Source: Deltaproteobacteria bacterium (lineage in GTDB: Bacteria; Desulfobacterota; Desulfarculia; Desulfarculales; Desulfarculaceae). Taken from it: a stretch of 64,000 nt of DNA. A model generated the notes under the pieces. The model saw only the letters and a program-made list of their open reading frames with translations, had not been told where the DNA came from and did no database searches. Location of the stretch: assembly GCA_020444165.1 (NCBI GenBank), contig JAHLLK010000025.1, forward strand, positions 4,536-68,535, read 5' to 3'. A program made the position numbers and the translations under genes. This document shows, one piece after another, positions 8,834 to 17,385 of this stretch. Positions within the stretch are counted from its first letter, which is position 1. Every line of letters begins with the position of its first letter.

Positions 8834-10353
8834 AGCTCATCCTCCCCCACCTCGCGGAGCCGGAGATCCCCGCCGGACAACAGGCACATGGTGGCCAGCA
8901 CCCGCCAACGGCCGCACTGGGCCTCCAGGGCCCGGGCTTGGGAACGGGCCAGGTCCATCTCCCGCTTCAGGACCTCCTCGGGCTTTTCCGCCCCGGCCGC
9001 CTGGCGGGCCCGGGCCACGGCCACCCGCTCCCGGGAGAGGTCCTCTTCCTGGCGGGCCAGCTCCAACAGCTCGCTTTGGCGCCGCAACTCCTCCCACAGG
9101 GAAAAAACCTTGGTCTTGAGCTGGTTCAGGTTGTCGGCCAGCTCGCCCTTGGCCTTCCTGAGTTCATAGGCCCGCTCGGCGATGTCCGGTTCCTTGGAGC
9201 TGCCGTCCAAAAAGGAGAACTGGAGGCCTTTGCGCCGGAGATCGTGCTCCTGGAAATAGAAGGCGTAGTCGTTCTGGAACAGCCGCTCGTGTTCGTAAAA
9301 GGCCTTGACCGAGTTGTCGCCGATGGGCAGCTCCCACACCAGCATCAGGGCGGCGTTCTTCTCCGGCCCGGGGAAGGTGTCGCCCTCCAGGCCGAAGCGC
9401 CCCACCAGGTTCACCCGGCTGTTGTCCAGGGCCTTGGCGTGGCGGAAGGAGACCTCCCGGTAAGTGGCCTCGGCCCGGGCGAACCCCAGGGCGGCGTTGT
9501 GCTCCAGGGCCTGCTGCAACAGGTCCTCGGCCTGGGACGGCGGATTGTACAGGGGGGCCTGGGGCACGGTGGTGAAGCGGGCCTCCCGGCTGTAGCCCAT
9601 CAGCTCGTTCAGGTGGTGGGCCGCTTCCCGGGCCTGGCTCTGGTAGCGCACCTGGTCGTAGCGGATCTCGGCCTGGCGGGCCTGGGCGGCCAAAAGGTCC
9701 TCCCGCCGGAGCCGGCCCAGGTCCAGGCCCCGCTGGGCCGTGGCCACCTCGTCGCCGGCCAGGCGGCCCAGTTCCACCTGGCGGGCCCCCAGCCGCCGGG
9801 CGGTCAGCTCCTCGTAATACACCGGCACCACGGCCAAGGCCGCCTCCAGGGCGGCCTTGTTCCTTTGCAGATCAGCCTTGGCCACCCCTTTGGCGTCGCG
9901 CTCCCGGGCCAGGTCCAGGGCGCCGCCGGCCCACACCGGCTGAGTCACCTTCATCTCCGAGGTGTAGAGGTCCTGGTCCTCCACCGGCTGACCGAAGAAG
10001 TCCACCTTGGGCTGGTGGTACAAATCCACGCTCACCTTGGGGAACAGCCGCCGGAACGAGGCGTCCTCCTTGGCTTCCTCCCACACTTTCAGTTCCGTGG
10101 TCTGGCCCACCTGCTGGCTGGCCGCCACGGCCTGGGTGATGCACTGGCCCAGGCTGAGGGTTTCCGCCCCGGCCGTCGCCGGGGACCCCGCCGCGGCCCG
10201 TCCCGGAGCCCCGGCCAGGGTCAGGGCCAGGCAGGCGGCCCCGAGCCAAAGCGGGGCTGCCGCCGCGGCGCGGGCCCAGGTCCGCCCCCAGGCCGCGGTC
10301 AGCCGGGCGCCCGGGGCGGGAGGGGTTATTTGGGGAGCGGTTGCTAGGGGCAT
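8830..10353 (-). CDS. TolC-family outer-membrane efflux protein
   Basis: 507 residues, first gene of the efflux operon. A signal peptide (LWLGAACLALTLAGAPGRAAA) lies unusually deep, about 35 residues after the annotated ATG, so a later start is possible. The mature part shows the duplicated long-helix pattern of outer-membrane efflux proteins, with QVELGRLAGDEVATAQRGL in the first half and LELARQEEDLSRERVAVARA in the second. It forms the outer-membrane exit duct for the adaptor and RND pumps encoded downstream. A 264-bp divergent spacer separates it from the plus-strand PHP gene. Confidence 0.9.
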   Translation of the reverse strand: MPLATAPQITPPAPGARLTAAWGRTWARAAAAAPLWLGAACLALTLAGAPGRAAAGSPATAGAETLSLGQCITQAVAASQQVGQTTELKVWEEAKEDASFRRLFPKVSVDLYHQPKVDFFGQPVEDQDLYTSEMKVTQPVWAGGALDLARERDAKGVAKADLQRNKAALEAALAVVPVYYEELTARRLGARQVELGRLAGDEVATAQRGLDLGRLRREDLLAAQARQAEIRYDQVRYQSQAREAAHHLNELMGYSREARFTTVPQAPLYNPPSQAEDLLQQALEHNAALGFARAEATYREVSFRHAKALDNSRVNLVGRFGLEGDTFPGPEKNAALMLVWELPIGDNSVKAFYEHERLFQNDYAFYFQEHDLRRKGLQFSFLDGSSKEPDIAERAYELRKAKGELADNLNQLKTKVFSLWEELRRQSELLELARQEEDLSRERVAVARARQAAGAEKPEEVLKREMDLARSQARALEAQCGRWRVLATMCLLSGGDLRLREVGEDEL

Positions 10354-10575
10354 GTCTTCTCCCTCAAGGGGACCGCAGCCAGCCTCCGGCTGCGGCGGGC
10401 CGGGCCGGGCCGGGCCGGTCCGCTATTGATCGCACAAACCCGGGGTCTGGTCAACCGGGTCACCGAACTTATACCCGGAAGGGCTCGGCGGGCATCCCCG
10501 GTCGGAGCTTCGCATTTTCGTTGGTTTGTTGTAACATTTCTGAAATGAATAAAACCTAAACTAGCCCAGTTCCGC

Positions 10576-10595
10576 GGTTGGCCGGCCGGCCAACC
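10576..10595. promoter_or_regulatory. 20-bp perfect palindrome in a divergent intergenic region
   Basis: A perfect inverted repeat centred on GGCCGGCC, starting GGTTGGCC. It lies 22 bp before the PHP gene start and about 220 bp upstream of the tolC-like gene. It could be an operator or an mRNA hairpin in the leader of the PHP gene. Function not shown. The rest of the 10354-10617 spacer has a locally A+T-richer stretch (10513-10560) where the divergent promoters are likely to lie. Confidence 0.4.
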
Positions 10596-10617
10596 CGTCG
10601 GGAAGGAAAGACGGAGC

Positions 10618-11811
10618 ATGGCTCGGGAACCCAGGAGCATAAAAAGCGCGGCAGAACCCAGCCCGGAATCCTTGCCGGAATGCCGTCCGGCGGAGCCGGG
10701 ACCTTACAGCTCCGAGGTGACCCCTTGGGATGAAGAGGCCTTCAACCGCATCATTTCCATTGAATTGAGCCCGGTGCAGGTGGAGCGGGTGGTCACGCCG
10801 GCCCGGGTGTTCCCCCGGCAGGAAGCGGTCCTGGCCGTGCATTGGCACCCGGAGTTCATCCCCCTGCCCCTCATCGAGCGGCGGATCAACGCCATGTTCC
10901 CCGGCCGGGAGGAAGAGCTGATCATCCCCACCCAGCACAATGAGATCCTCAGTTTCCACGGCTACGCCGGGGTGGAGATAGACTGCTACTCCCGGGGCTT
11001 CGCCCGCAAGGTCCAGCTCCTGCTGCATCTGACCAAGGAAAAGGCGGCCGAGGCCGGGGTGTTGAAGGGCATGTGCGAGCACACCTTCCAGTACCGCTCC
11101 GGCCAGCTTTACGAATACCTGGACAGCCTGGTGGACCCCCGCTGGGACGAGCGCATGCAGGAAGGCGCGGCCGAAACCGGGGCCAACGAGGATTTGGTGA
11201 ACTTCACCCGGGCCCACGCCGCCCGGCTCGCGGCCCTGCTCCGGCGGCACGAATCCCGGGTGCCCCGCCTCATGATCAAGAACAAGCTCCTCCGGGAGTA
11301 TTTTGACCAGCTCCGGGGCCTGTACCCCGACCGCATGATCAACCGGGCCCAACTCCTGTTGAAGGCGGTGAAGGCCACGGTGAAGCGGAACTTCTCGCTC
11401 ACCTACTTCTACCGCACCCACGAAGTCATCGAGGAGGCCCGCGCCGCTGGGGCCGGCATCGTCATCCCCCACCCCGAGCAGTTCTGGCCCATCCTCCTGG
11501 CCGGCTACGACGTGGACGGCTATGAGGTGTGGAACCCCCAGTCCCGGGAATACACCGAGTTCCTGATCAATGTCCTGGACCGGCACAACAAGTCCCTGAA
11601 CGGGCGGGAGCGGCCCATCCTGGTGTTCATGGGTGACGACACCCATCTGGGCGAGAAGGTCAAGGACCCCGCCCTGGCCGACCGGGAAAAAGTCGCCCGG
11701 GAGGTGGGCTGGCAGCCGGCCTGGGATGAACTGGCCATCGCCAAGACCCTGATCCTCTCCGGAGTGGATCGCCGCTCCATCATCCAAGAGTACAAGGAAC
11801 GCCTGGCCTGA
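10618..11811 (+). CDS. PHP-superfamily metal-dependent hydrolase-like protein, first gene of the GAK cluster
   Basis: 397 residues, no signal peptide. The spacing of putative metal ligands follows the PHP pattern: H75-W-H77 (VHWHPEF), H114 and E120/D122 (FHGYAGVEIDCYS), H285 (IPHPEQFW) and D341-T-H343 (GDDTHLGEK). This fits a PHP phosphoesterase or hydrolase fold, although the substrate is unknown. A helical insert occupies about residues 135-265. It is the first gene of a plus-strand series, 18 bp before the amphi-Trp gene, and probably belongs to the same transcript. Whether PHP proteins are regular members of GAK clusters cannot be checked here. The start ATG is preceded by GGAAAGACGGAGC. 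Confidence 0.6.
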   Translation: MAREPRSIKSAAEPSPESLPECRPAEPGPYSSEVTPWDEEAFNRIISIELSPVQVERVVTPARVFPRQEAVLAVHWHPEFIPLPLIERRINAMFPGREEELIIPTQHNEILSFHGYAGVEIDCYSRGFARKVQLLLHLTKEKAAEAGVLKGMCEHTFQYRSGQLYEYLDSLVDPRWDERMQEGAAETGANEDLVNFTRAHAARLAALLRRHESRVPRLMIKNKLLREYFDQLRGLYPDRMINRAQLLLKAVKATVKRNFSLTYFYRTHEVIEEARAAGAGIVIPHPEQFWPILLAGYDVDGYEVWNPQSREYTEFLINVLDRHNKSLNGRERPILVFMGDDTHLGEKVKDPALADREKVAREVGWQPAWDELAIAKTLILSGVDRRSIIQEYKERLA

Positions 11812-11829
11812 GCCGGGTTAAGGAACTCC

Positions 11830-12108
11830 ATGCCCACCGACCAGCGCTTCAAGCACGAGTCCCTGCAGGACAACCTCTCCATCGCCAAATACCTCCAGGC
11901 CCTGATCGAAGGCTTCCAGGCCGGCTCCCTGGTGTTCAAATCCGAGGGCGACAAGCTTTCGGTGCGCCCCCAGGGGCTCATCAGCCTGGAGGTGGAGGCC
12001 AAGCGGCGCCAGAACGAGGTCAAGCTGAACCTGAAGTTCCGCTGGGCCGAGGAGGTGGAGACGCCTTTGGAACAAACCAACCACCTCGAAATCTCGCCGG
12101 CCGAATAG
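11830..12108 (+). CDS. amphi-Trp domain-containing protein (GAK system)
   Basis: 92-residue small soluble protein. It starts DQRFKHESLQDNLSIAKYLQ, continues with an amphipathic helix and GDKLSVRPQGLISLEVEA, then alternating hydrophobic/charged beta strands (EVKLNLKFRWAEE) containing the single tryptophan. This matches the small amphi-Trp family found near GAK genes. It may be a substrate or carrier for the kinase and ATP-grasp enzymes encoded downstream (inference). The N-terminal part of the later XXXCH protein has the same helix-then-strands pattern, suggesting a shared domain. It lies 18 bp after the PHP gene and 21 bp before the PhoU-APH gene. Confidence 0.82.
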   Translation: MPTDQRFKHESLQDNLSIAKYLQALIEGFQAGSLVFKSEGDKLSVRPQGLISLEVEAKRRQNEVKLNLKFRWAEEVETPLEQTNHLEISPAE

Positions 12109-12129
12109 CCGGGATCTGGACGACCTCAC

Positions 12130-13767
12130 GTGGAGCTACCCGGCGGTATAGACGAGAACTTCCGCTTCCTTATCCTGGAAGTGAAGAAGCAGGTGGAGCA
12201 GACGGTCGGCTTCCTGCAGAACCCTGGCAGCAAGCTGAAGGAAAAGATCGACAGCGCCGATGACTACATCGACAACATGAAGAGCCTCATCGAGGACAAG
12301 TCGTACGGCTACGTCACCTCCACCCTGCACCTGACCAAACAACGCACCAACCTGATGCGCTCGGTGAACACCATCGCCTCCAACCTGGAGCGCATCGGCG
12401 ATTTCGCCGTGAACGTGGTGGACCAGACCCAGTATTTGACCGAGGTCAAGTTCCTGGCCGACTACGATCTGGAGCCGTTCTTCGGGGAGATATTCGTGGG
12501 CTTGGACCTGATCCGCGACGCCCTTCTGCGCCAGGACCTGGCCCAGGCCTTCCGCATCTGCCAATGCGAGTTCCATTTGGACTCCCTGTTCGCCGAGCGC
12601 TTCCAGCGCATCCTCAAGGAGCTGCGGGAGGGGGCCGACCCCGGCGATCTGGTGACCACCCTGTTCATCTTCCGCTACCTGGAGCGCATGGGCGATTCGC
12701 TCTTGAACATCGGCGAGGCGGTGATCTTCGCCCACATGGGCGAGAAGCTGAAGATCCACCAATACCAGGCCCTCACCGACAGTCTGGCCAAGTCGGGGAT
12801 CAACTCGCCCTTGTCCCAGGTGGAGTTCGCCTCCATCTGGGGCACCCGGGGCGGCTGCCGCATCGGCACCGTGCAGAACAAGAAGGAGGACGCGGCCCGG
12901 CCGGCCATCTTCAAGGAAGGCCGCCGCCGCAAGATCGAGGAAGAAAAGGCCAACATCGAGCGCTGGGAAAAGCTCCTCCCGGGCCTGCCCCCCAAGATCT
13001 ACAGCTTCCAGGCCAATGGTGAGCAGGCCTCGCTCCTCCTGGAGTTCCTGCCGGGCTGCACCTTCCAGGAAGTGCTGCTCACCGCCGACGAGGAGACCCT
13101 GGCCAACGCCCTGTTCCTGGTGGTGGAGCACCTCTCGGTGATCTGGCAGCAAACCCTGCACCCGGCGATTGCCTCGGCCGACTTCCTGGCCCAACTGGCC
13201 ACCCGCCGGGCGGACGTGGCCCGGGTGCACCCTTCGTTTGAAAACGCGCGCAAGGAGTTGCACACCCTGGCCATCCCCCCCTTCGGGCAGATCTTGGCCC
13301 GCCTGGGCCAGGCCACCCAGGGCATGGCGCGGCCCTTCAGCGTGTTCACCCACGGCGATTTCAACGCCAACAACATCATCTACGACCACCCCGGGCAGCG
13401 CCTGCACTTCATCGACGTGCACCGCTCGGCCGACGGGGACTATCTCCAGGACGTCAGCGTGTTCCTGGTGTCGATCTTCCGCATCCCGGTGAACCTCCGC
13501 CGGCTGCGGGAGCGCATGGACCAAGTGGTGATGGAGTTCTTCCGCTTTGCCCAGGGCTTTGCCCAGAGCCAAGGCGACCACCAGTTCCAGGCCCGCCTGG
13601 GCCTGGGTCTGATCCGCTCCTTTTATACCTCCACCCGCTTCGAGTTCGACCAGCGTTTCGCCAAGAAGATGTACCAGCGCTCCGTGTATCTCATGGAGAG
13701 GATGCTGGAGCATCACCCCCGCCCCTGGGAGGAGTTCGTCCTGCCCACCGGCGTCTTGGTGCACTGA
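12130..13767 (+). CDS. PhoU-domain protein fused to an APH/choline-kinase-like domain
   Basis: 545 residues from a GTG start. Residues about 10-215 form a PhoU-like helical domain with both metal-binding signatures, NLERIGDFAVN (85-95) and YLERMGDSLLNIGE (183-196). After a charged linker, residues about 235-545 look like an aminoglycoside-phosphotransferase/choline-kinase-type fold. The Brenner motif is HGDFNANN (H408, D410, N414), followed by HFIDVHRS with the metal-binding D429. The predicted product is a cytosolic phosphotransferase with a PhoU sensor or adaptor module. No Pho regulon genes adjoin, so a classical phosphate-signalling role is unlikely. The position before the ATP-grasp gene ties it to the GAK cluster. 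Confidence 0.8.
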   Translation: MELPGGIDENFRFLILEVKKQVEQTVGFLQNPGSKLKEKIDSADDYIDNMKSLIEDKSYGYVTSTLHLTKQRTNLMRSVNTIASNLERIGDFAVNVVDQTQYLTEVKFLADYDLEPFFGEIFVGLDLIRDALLRQDLAQAFRICQCEFHLDSLFAERFQRILKELREGADPGDLVTTLFIFRYLERMGDSLLNIGEAVIFAHMGEKLKIHQYQALTDSLAKSGINSPLSQVEFASIWGTRGGCRIGTVQNKKEDAARPAIFKEGRRRKIEEEKANIERWEKLLPGLPPKIYSFQANGEQASLLLEFLPGCTFQEVLLTADEETLANALFLVVEHLSVIWQQTLHPAIASADFLAQLATRRADVARVHPSFENARKELHTLAIPPFGQILARLGQATQGMARPFSVFTHGDFNANNIIYDHPGQRLHFIDVHRSADGDYLQDVSVFLVSIFRIPVNLRRLRERMDQVVMEFFRFAQGFAQSQGDHQFQARLGLGLIRSFYTSTRFEFDQRFAKKMYQRSVYLMERMLEHHPRPWEEFVLPTGVLVH

Positions 13768-13851
13768 CCACCCAAGAGCGGAGGAGGACCGGGGCGGCCT
13801 TGCCGCGCCCGGCGATGACCCGAACCCACAGCTTGAAGAGGACTCCTGAAC

Positions 13852-14742
13852 ATGAAACGAATCGGCGTGGTGGGCGTGCCCGGCGGCTGGTCTTCCGAGG
13901 CCCTGGCCGACGCGGTGGGCAGGCTCACCGGCTTCCGCCTGTTGATCGAGCTGGATAAAGTCTGCCTCGACCTTTCCCAGGGCAAGGTGTTTTACCGGGA
14001 CCCTGACCAGGGCCTGGTGGACCTCACCAGCCTGGACGCCCTGATCCTGAAGAAGGTGGGCCCCTACTATTCCCCCAGCCTCATGGACCGCCTGGAGATT
14101 TTGCGCTTCGTGGAGGAGCGGGGGGTGCCGGTGTTCTCCCCGGCCCTGTCGGTGATCCGGGTGCTGGACCGGCTCTCCTGCACGGTGACCCTGGCCGGGG
14201 CCGGCATCCCCATGCCGGCCACCGTGGTCACCGAGGACCCGGCCCAGGCCGTGGCCGCGGTGGAACGCTTTGGCAAGGCCGTGTTGAAGCCCCTGTACAC
14301 CAGCAAGGCCCGGGGCATGGTGGTGGTGGAGGCCGGGCCCCAGGCCCTGGCCCGGGTGGAGGCCTTCCAGGAGCAGGGCAACACCATCATCTATCTGCAG
14401 GAGATGGTGGACCTGGGCGGCATGGACCTGGGGGTGGCCTTTTTGGGCGGCCGCTATTTGGCCACCTACGCCCGGGCCGGCAGCTCGGGTTGGCACACCT
14501 CGGTGCGCGGGGAAAAGGGCTACCGCCACTACGAACCGGAGCCGGCCATCATCGAGCTGGCCGAGCGGGCCCAGGCCCTGTTCAAGCTGGACTTCACCTG
14601 CGTGGACGTGGCCCTCACCCCCCAGGGACCGGTGGTGTTCGAAGTCTCGGCCTTTGGCGGCTTCCGGGGCCTGCGGGACGCCTCGGGCATCGACGCGGCC
14701 GGGGCCTACGCGCGCTACGTGCTGGAAAGGTTGGACGCATGA
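13852..14742 (+). CDS. GAK system ATP-grasp enzyme
   Basis: 296 residues, RimK-like ATP-grasp ligase fold. An N-terminal Rossmann-like part (RIGVVGVPGGWSSEA) precedes the ATP-binding lobes. AVLKPLYTSKARGMVV supplies the nucleotide-binding lysine, IIYLQEMVD the hinge glutamate, and the metal-binding end is VVFEVSAFGGF, where the usual E-x-N reads E-V-S. ATP-grasp enzymes join a carboxylate to an amine or thiol through an acylphosphate. The substrate here is unknown, but a small GAK protein is a candidate. The gene overlaps the HprK-related kinase by four bases (ATGA), so the two are translationally coupled. AGGACTCCTGAAC precedes the ATG. Confidence 0.88.
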   Translation: MKRIGVVGVPGGWSSEALADAVGRLTGFRLLIELDKVCLDLSQGKVFYRDPDQGLVDLTSLDALILKKVGPYYSPSLMDRLEILRFVEERGVPVFSPALSVIRVLDRLSCTVTLAGAGIPMPATVVTEDPAQAVAAVERFGKAVLKPLYTSKARGMVVVEAGPQALARVEAFQEQGNTIIYLQEMVDLGGMDLGVAFLGGRYLATYARAGSSGWHTSVRGEKGYRHYEPEPAIIELAERAQALFKLDFTCVDVALTPQGPVVFEVSAFGGFRGLRDASGIDAAGAYARYVLERLDA

Positions 14743-15839
14743 GGGGGACCATCCTGACCGTGGCCGAGGTGGCCCGGAACCTGGGCGGCAACCGCCCGGC
14801 ACCCTACGGCCTGTCCCTGGCCTTCACCGGGCTCCGCCTGGACGTGAAGACCAATTCGCTCACCCTGCTCCGCCATTTGGCCGACTACTTCCGGGGCTTC
14901 GAGGCCGCAGGCGGCCCGGCCGAGATCACGGTCACCGCCCTGGAGGGCCCTCCCCTGCACCCGGACCTGCCCCTGACCCTCAAGGAGCCGGACCCGGGCA
15001 AGGACAAGATCAAGGAGGAGTACCTGGACCTGGCTGACGGGCGGCTGGTCAGGAAGCGCCTGACCGGCATGGTCTTTGTGTTCGGGGCCGCGCGGCACTT
15101 GGCCCTGGGCCCCTGCCAGGCCAACCCCAACCAGGTGGTGAACTTCGTCAACAACCGCCATCTGCAATGGATGCTGGACCAGGGGGGGCTGTTGTTCCAC
15201 GCCGCCGGGGTGTCCCAGGGCGCGCGGGGCCTGGCCCTGTGCGGCCGCTCAGGCATGGGCAAATCCACCCTGGCCCTGCACCTGATGAGCGACGGCCTGG
15301 GGCTGATCTCCAACGACCGCCTGGTGGTGGACCGCCTGCCCGGCGGGCTCCGCCTGCGGGGCGTGGCCAAGCTGCCCCGCATCAACCCCGGCACCGCCCT
15401 GGCCAACCCGGACCTGGCCGGGGTGATCCCCCCGGAGGAGCGGGAGCGCTTTGCCCGCCTCCCCCCGGACGAGCTGTGGGACCTGGAGCACAAATACGAC
15501 GTGCCGGTGGACGAGTGCTTCGGCCCTGGCCGCTTCAGCCTGGAGGGCGACCTGGCGGGGCTGGTGATCCTGAACTGGGCGCGGGGGGCCGGCCCGGCCC
15601 TGCCCCGGCGCATCACCCTGGCCCAGCGCCCGGAGCTGCTGCCCGCCTTCATGAAGGAGCGGGGGGCCTTTTACCTGGACGGCGACGAGGGCCTGGCCCT
15701 GGGCGCTCCGCCGGAGCCGGCGGACTACCTGGCCCTCCTGGGCGGCCTGCCGGTGCTGGAGATCGCCGGCGGGGTGGATTTCCCGGCGGCGGTCGCCGCC
15801 TGCCAGGCCCTGTTGGCCGGGGAGGCGCCGGCTTGCTGA
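14739..15839 (+). CDS. HprK-related kinase B (GAK system)
   Basis: 366 residues. A P-loop ALCGRSGMGKSTLAL (motif at residues 169-177) is followed by LGLISNDRLVV, equivalent to the Walker B/DDR segment of HPr kinase/phosphorylase. The N-terminal 150 residues are specific to this subfamily. HprK enzymes phosphorylate a serine on the small protein HPr, but no HPr or PTS gene is nearby, so the target is presumably another protein of the cluster (inference). Start ATG overlaps the ATP-grasp stop. The stop overlaps the first codons of the CofD-like gene. Confidence 0.88.
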   Translation: MRGTILTVAEVARNLGGNRPAPYGLSLAFTGLRLDVKTNSLTLLRHLADYFRGFEAAGGPAEITVTALEGPPLHPDLPLTLKEPDPGKDKIKEEYLDLADGRLVRKRLTGMVFVFGAARHLALGPCQANPNQVVNFVNNRHLQWMLDQGGLLFHAAGVSQGARGLALCGRSGMGKSTLALHLMSDGLGLISNDRLVVDRLPGGLRLRGVAKLPRINPGTALANPDLAGVIPPEERERFARLPPDELWDLEHKYDVPVDECFGPGRFSLEGDLAGLVILNWARGAGPALPRRITLAQRPELLPAFMKERGAFYLDGDEGLALGAPPEPADYLALLGGLPVLEIAGGVDFPAAVAACQALLAGEAPAC

Positions 15840-17032
15840 CCCGCCGGGTGACCTTGTGCCGCTCCCTGGAGCTGCCCGACCCGCTCCGGCTGGCCCGTTA
15901 CGCCCGCGCCCCGGAATTGGGGCCCCGGCTCCTGTTCTTCAGCGGCGGCACGGCCCTGGCCGGGCTCTCCCGCCGGCTCACCGCCTACACCCACCACTCG
16001 GTGCACCTCATCACCCCCTTTGACTCCGGGGGCAGTTCGGCCGTCCTCCGGCGGGCCTTCAACATGCTGGCCGTGGGCGACCTCCGGAACCGGCTCATGG
16101 CCCTGGCCGACCAGAGCGTGCAGGGCAACCCCGAGATCGTGGAGCTGTTCGCCTTTCGCTTCCCCAAGCCCCAGCCGCCCGAGGCCTTGCGGCGGGAGCT
16201 GGACCAGATGATCCGGGGGCGGCACCACCTGGTGAGCCGGGTGCCCGACCCCATGCGCAAGATCATCCGCAACCACCTGGGCTTTTTCCGCCGCCGCATG
16301 CCCCCGGACTTCGACCTGGCCGGAGCCAGCGTGGGCAATCTGGTGCTGACCGGCGGCTACTTGAACAACCGCCGCCACATCGATCCGGTCGTGTTCATGT
16401 TCTCCAAGCTGGCCGAGGTGCGGGGCCTGGTGCGGCCGGTGGTCACCGCCGACCTGCACCTGGGGGCGGAGCTGGCCGATGGCCGGGTGGTGTTGGGCCA
16501 GCACCTTTTGACCGGCAAGGTGACCGCGCCCTTGACCTCGCCTTTGGAGCGATTGTTCCTGAACCACGGCCTGGCCGAGCGCCAGGAGGCCCGGGCCCGC
16601 ATCCGGGCCAAGGTGCGCCAGATCATCGGCCAGGCCGAGCTGATCGTGTTCCCCATGGGCAGCTTCTACACCAGCCTCCTGGCCACCCTCTTGCCCGAGG
16701 GGGTGGGCCGGGCCGTGGCCGCGGCGCCCTGCCCCAAGGTCTTCGTGCCCAACGTGCTGGGCGACCCGGAGATGCTGGGACTTAACCTCACCCGGGCGGT
16801 GACCCGGCTTTTGGCGGCGCTCCAGGCCGACGCCCCCCGCGCCCCGGTGGGCCAGCTGTTGAACCTGGTGATGGTGGACAGCGACCAGGCCGCCTACCCC
16901 GGGGGGCCGCCGGACCTGGCGGAGATTCGTGGCCTGGGGGTGGAGGTGGTGGACCTGCCTTTGGTGACCCCGGAGGCAGCCCCGCTCCTGGACCCGGGGC
17001 GGGTGGCCGACGCCTTGCTTTCCCTTGTGTGA
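15833..17032 (+). CDS. GAK system CofD/YvcK-like protein
   Basis: About 399 residues when started at TTG 15833, which is preceded by GGGGAGG seven bases upstream and overlaps the kinase stop by seven bases; GTG 15848 is an alternative. The fold signatures are FFSGGTALAG (GGT at 38-40), TPFDSGGSSAVLR (63-73) and AVGDLRNRL (G82-D83, R85-N86), matching the GGTG, DDGGSSG and PPGD(I/L)RN motifs of CofD/YvcK proteins. CofD moves a lactyl-phosphate group from a nucleotide carrier to a deazaflavin. YvcK binds UDP-sugars. The activity of this subfamily is not known. It is the last gene before hairpin array E2. Confidence 0.87.
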   Translation: MLTRRVTLCRSLELPDPLRLARYARAPELGPRLLFFSGGTALAGLSRRLTAYTHHSVHLITPFDSGGSSAVLRRAFNMLAVGDLRNRLMALADQSVQGNPEIVELFAFRFPKPQPPEALRRELDQMIRGRHHLVSRVPDPMRKIIRNHLGFFRRRMPPDFDLAGASVGNLVLTGGYLNNRRHIDPVVFMFSKLAEVRGLVRPVVTADLHLGAELADGRVVLGQHLLTGKVTAPLTSPLERLFLNHGLAERQEARARIRAKVRQIIGQAELIVFPMGSFYTSLLATLLPEGVGRAVAAAPCPKVFVPNVLGDPEMLGLNLTRAVTRLLAALQADAPRAPVGQLLNLVMVDSDQAAYPGGPPDLAEIRGLGVEVVDLPLVTPEAAPLLDPGRVADALLSLV

Positions 17033-17187
17033 AGATACGGTTACGGCCTGGACACTGCCTTGACCGCGCCTTAGTTTTCCTCACAACATTGGTAAGATGA
17101 GGCCATTGCACGGCTAAACACATTAAACGTGTTGATATTATATCAAAAACGGCTGTGAAACATGATTACGGCAGGCAATGGCCGATG

Positions 17188-17304
17188 CGGGCCAAGGATG
17201 GCCCGCCAAATTGCAAGCTTCAAAAAGCTTGCAATTTGTGAGGGTTGGCAAAATCGCGTTTTTGCCAACCCGACATTGCACGGGGCAGGACGCCCCGTGC
17301 AATG
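17188..17304 (+). repeat. Multi-hairpin repeat family E, copy 2
   Basis: Lies in the 353-bp space between the CofD-like and XXXCH genes. The core hairpin 17188-17207 is GCGGGCC with loop AAGGAT, ending in GGATGGCCCGCC (17196-17207). H3 is 17208-17237 (13-bp stem AAATTGCAAGCTT, loop CAAA), H4 17242-17271 (12-bp stem GGGTTGGCAAAA, loop TCGCGT), and H5 17274-17304 (13-bp stem CATTGCACGGGGC, loop AGGAC). The 12-base core is identical to the one in copy 3. Further upstream, GGCCATTGC (17101-17109) and GCAATGGCC (17175-17183) form an outer inverted repeat around an A+T-rich stretch. Confidence 0.75.
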
Positions 17305-17385
17305 CTCTCAAGATAAGCCTGGTTTTGGCTCTTGGAAAGCAACCCGCGCGGCGGACCGGAGGGTCCGCCCTGGAAGGATACGCCC

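Noticed and set aside
4638..9119. 1493-codon plus-strand open frame
   Set aside because: It lies antisense to the RND and adaptor genes. Composition is dominated by Gly, Gln, His, Pro and Ala, the typical shadow frame of G+C-rich coding DNA, with no domain.
12136..14802. 888-codon minus-strand frame across the PhoU-APH and ATP-grasp genes
   Set aside because: Antisense shadow rich in His, Gln and Gly. The plus-strand frames carry conserved motifs.
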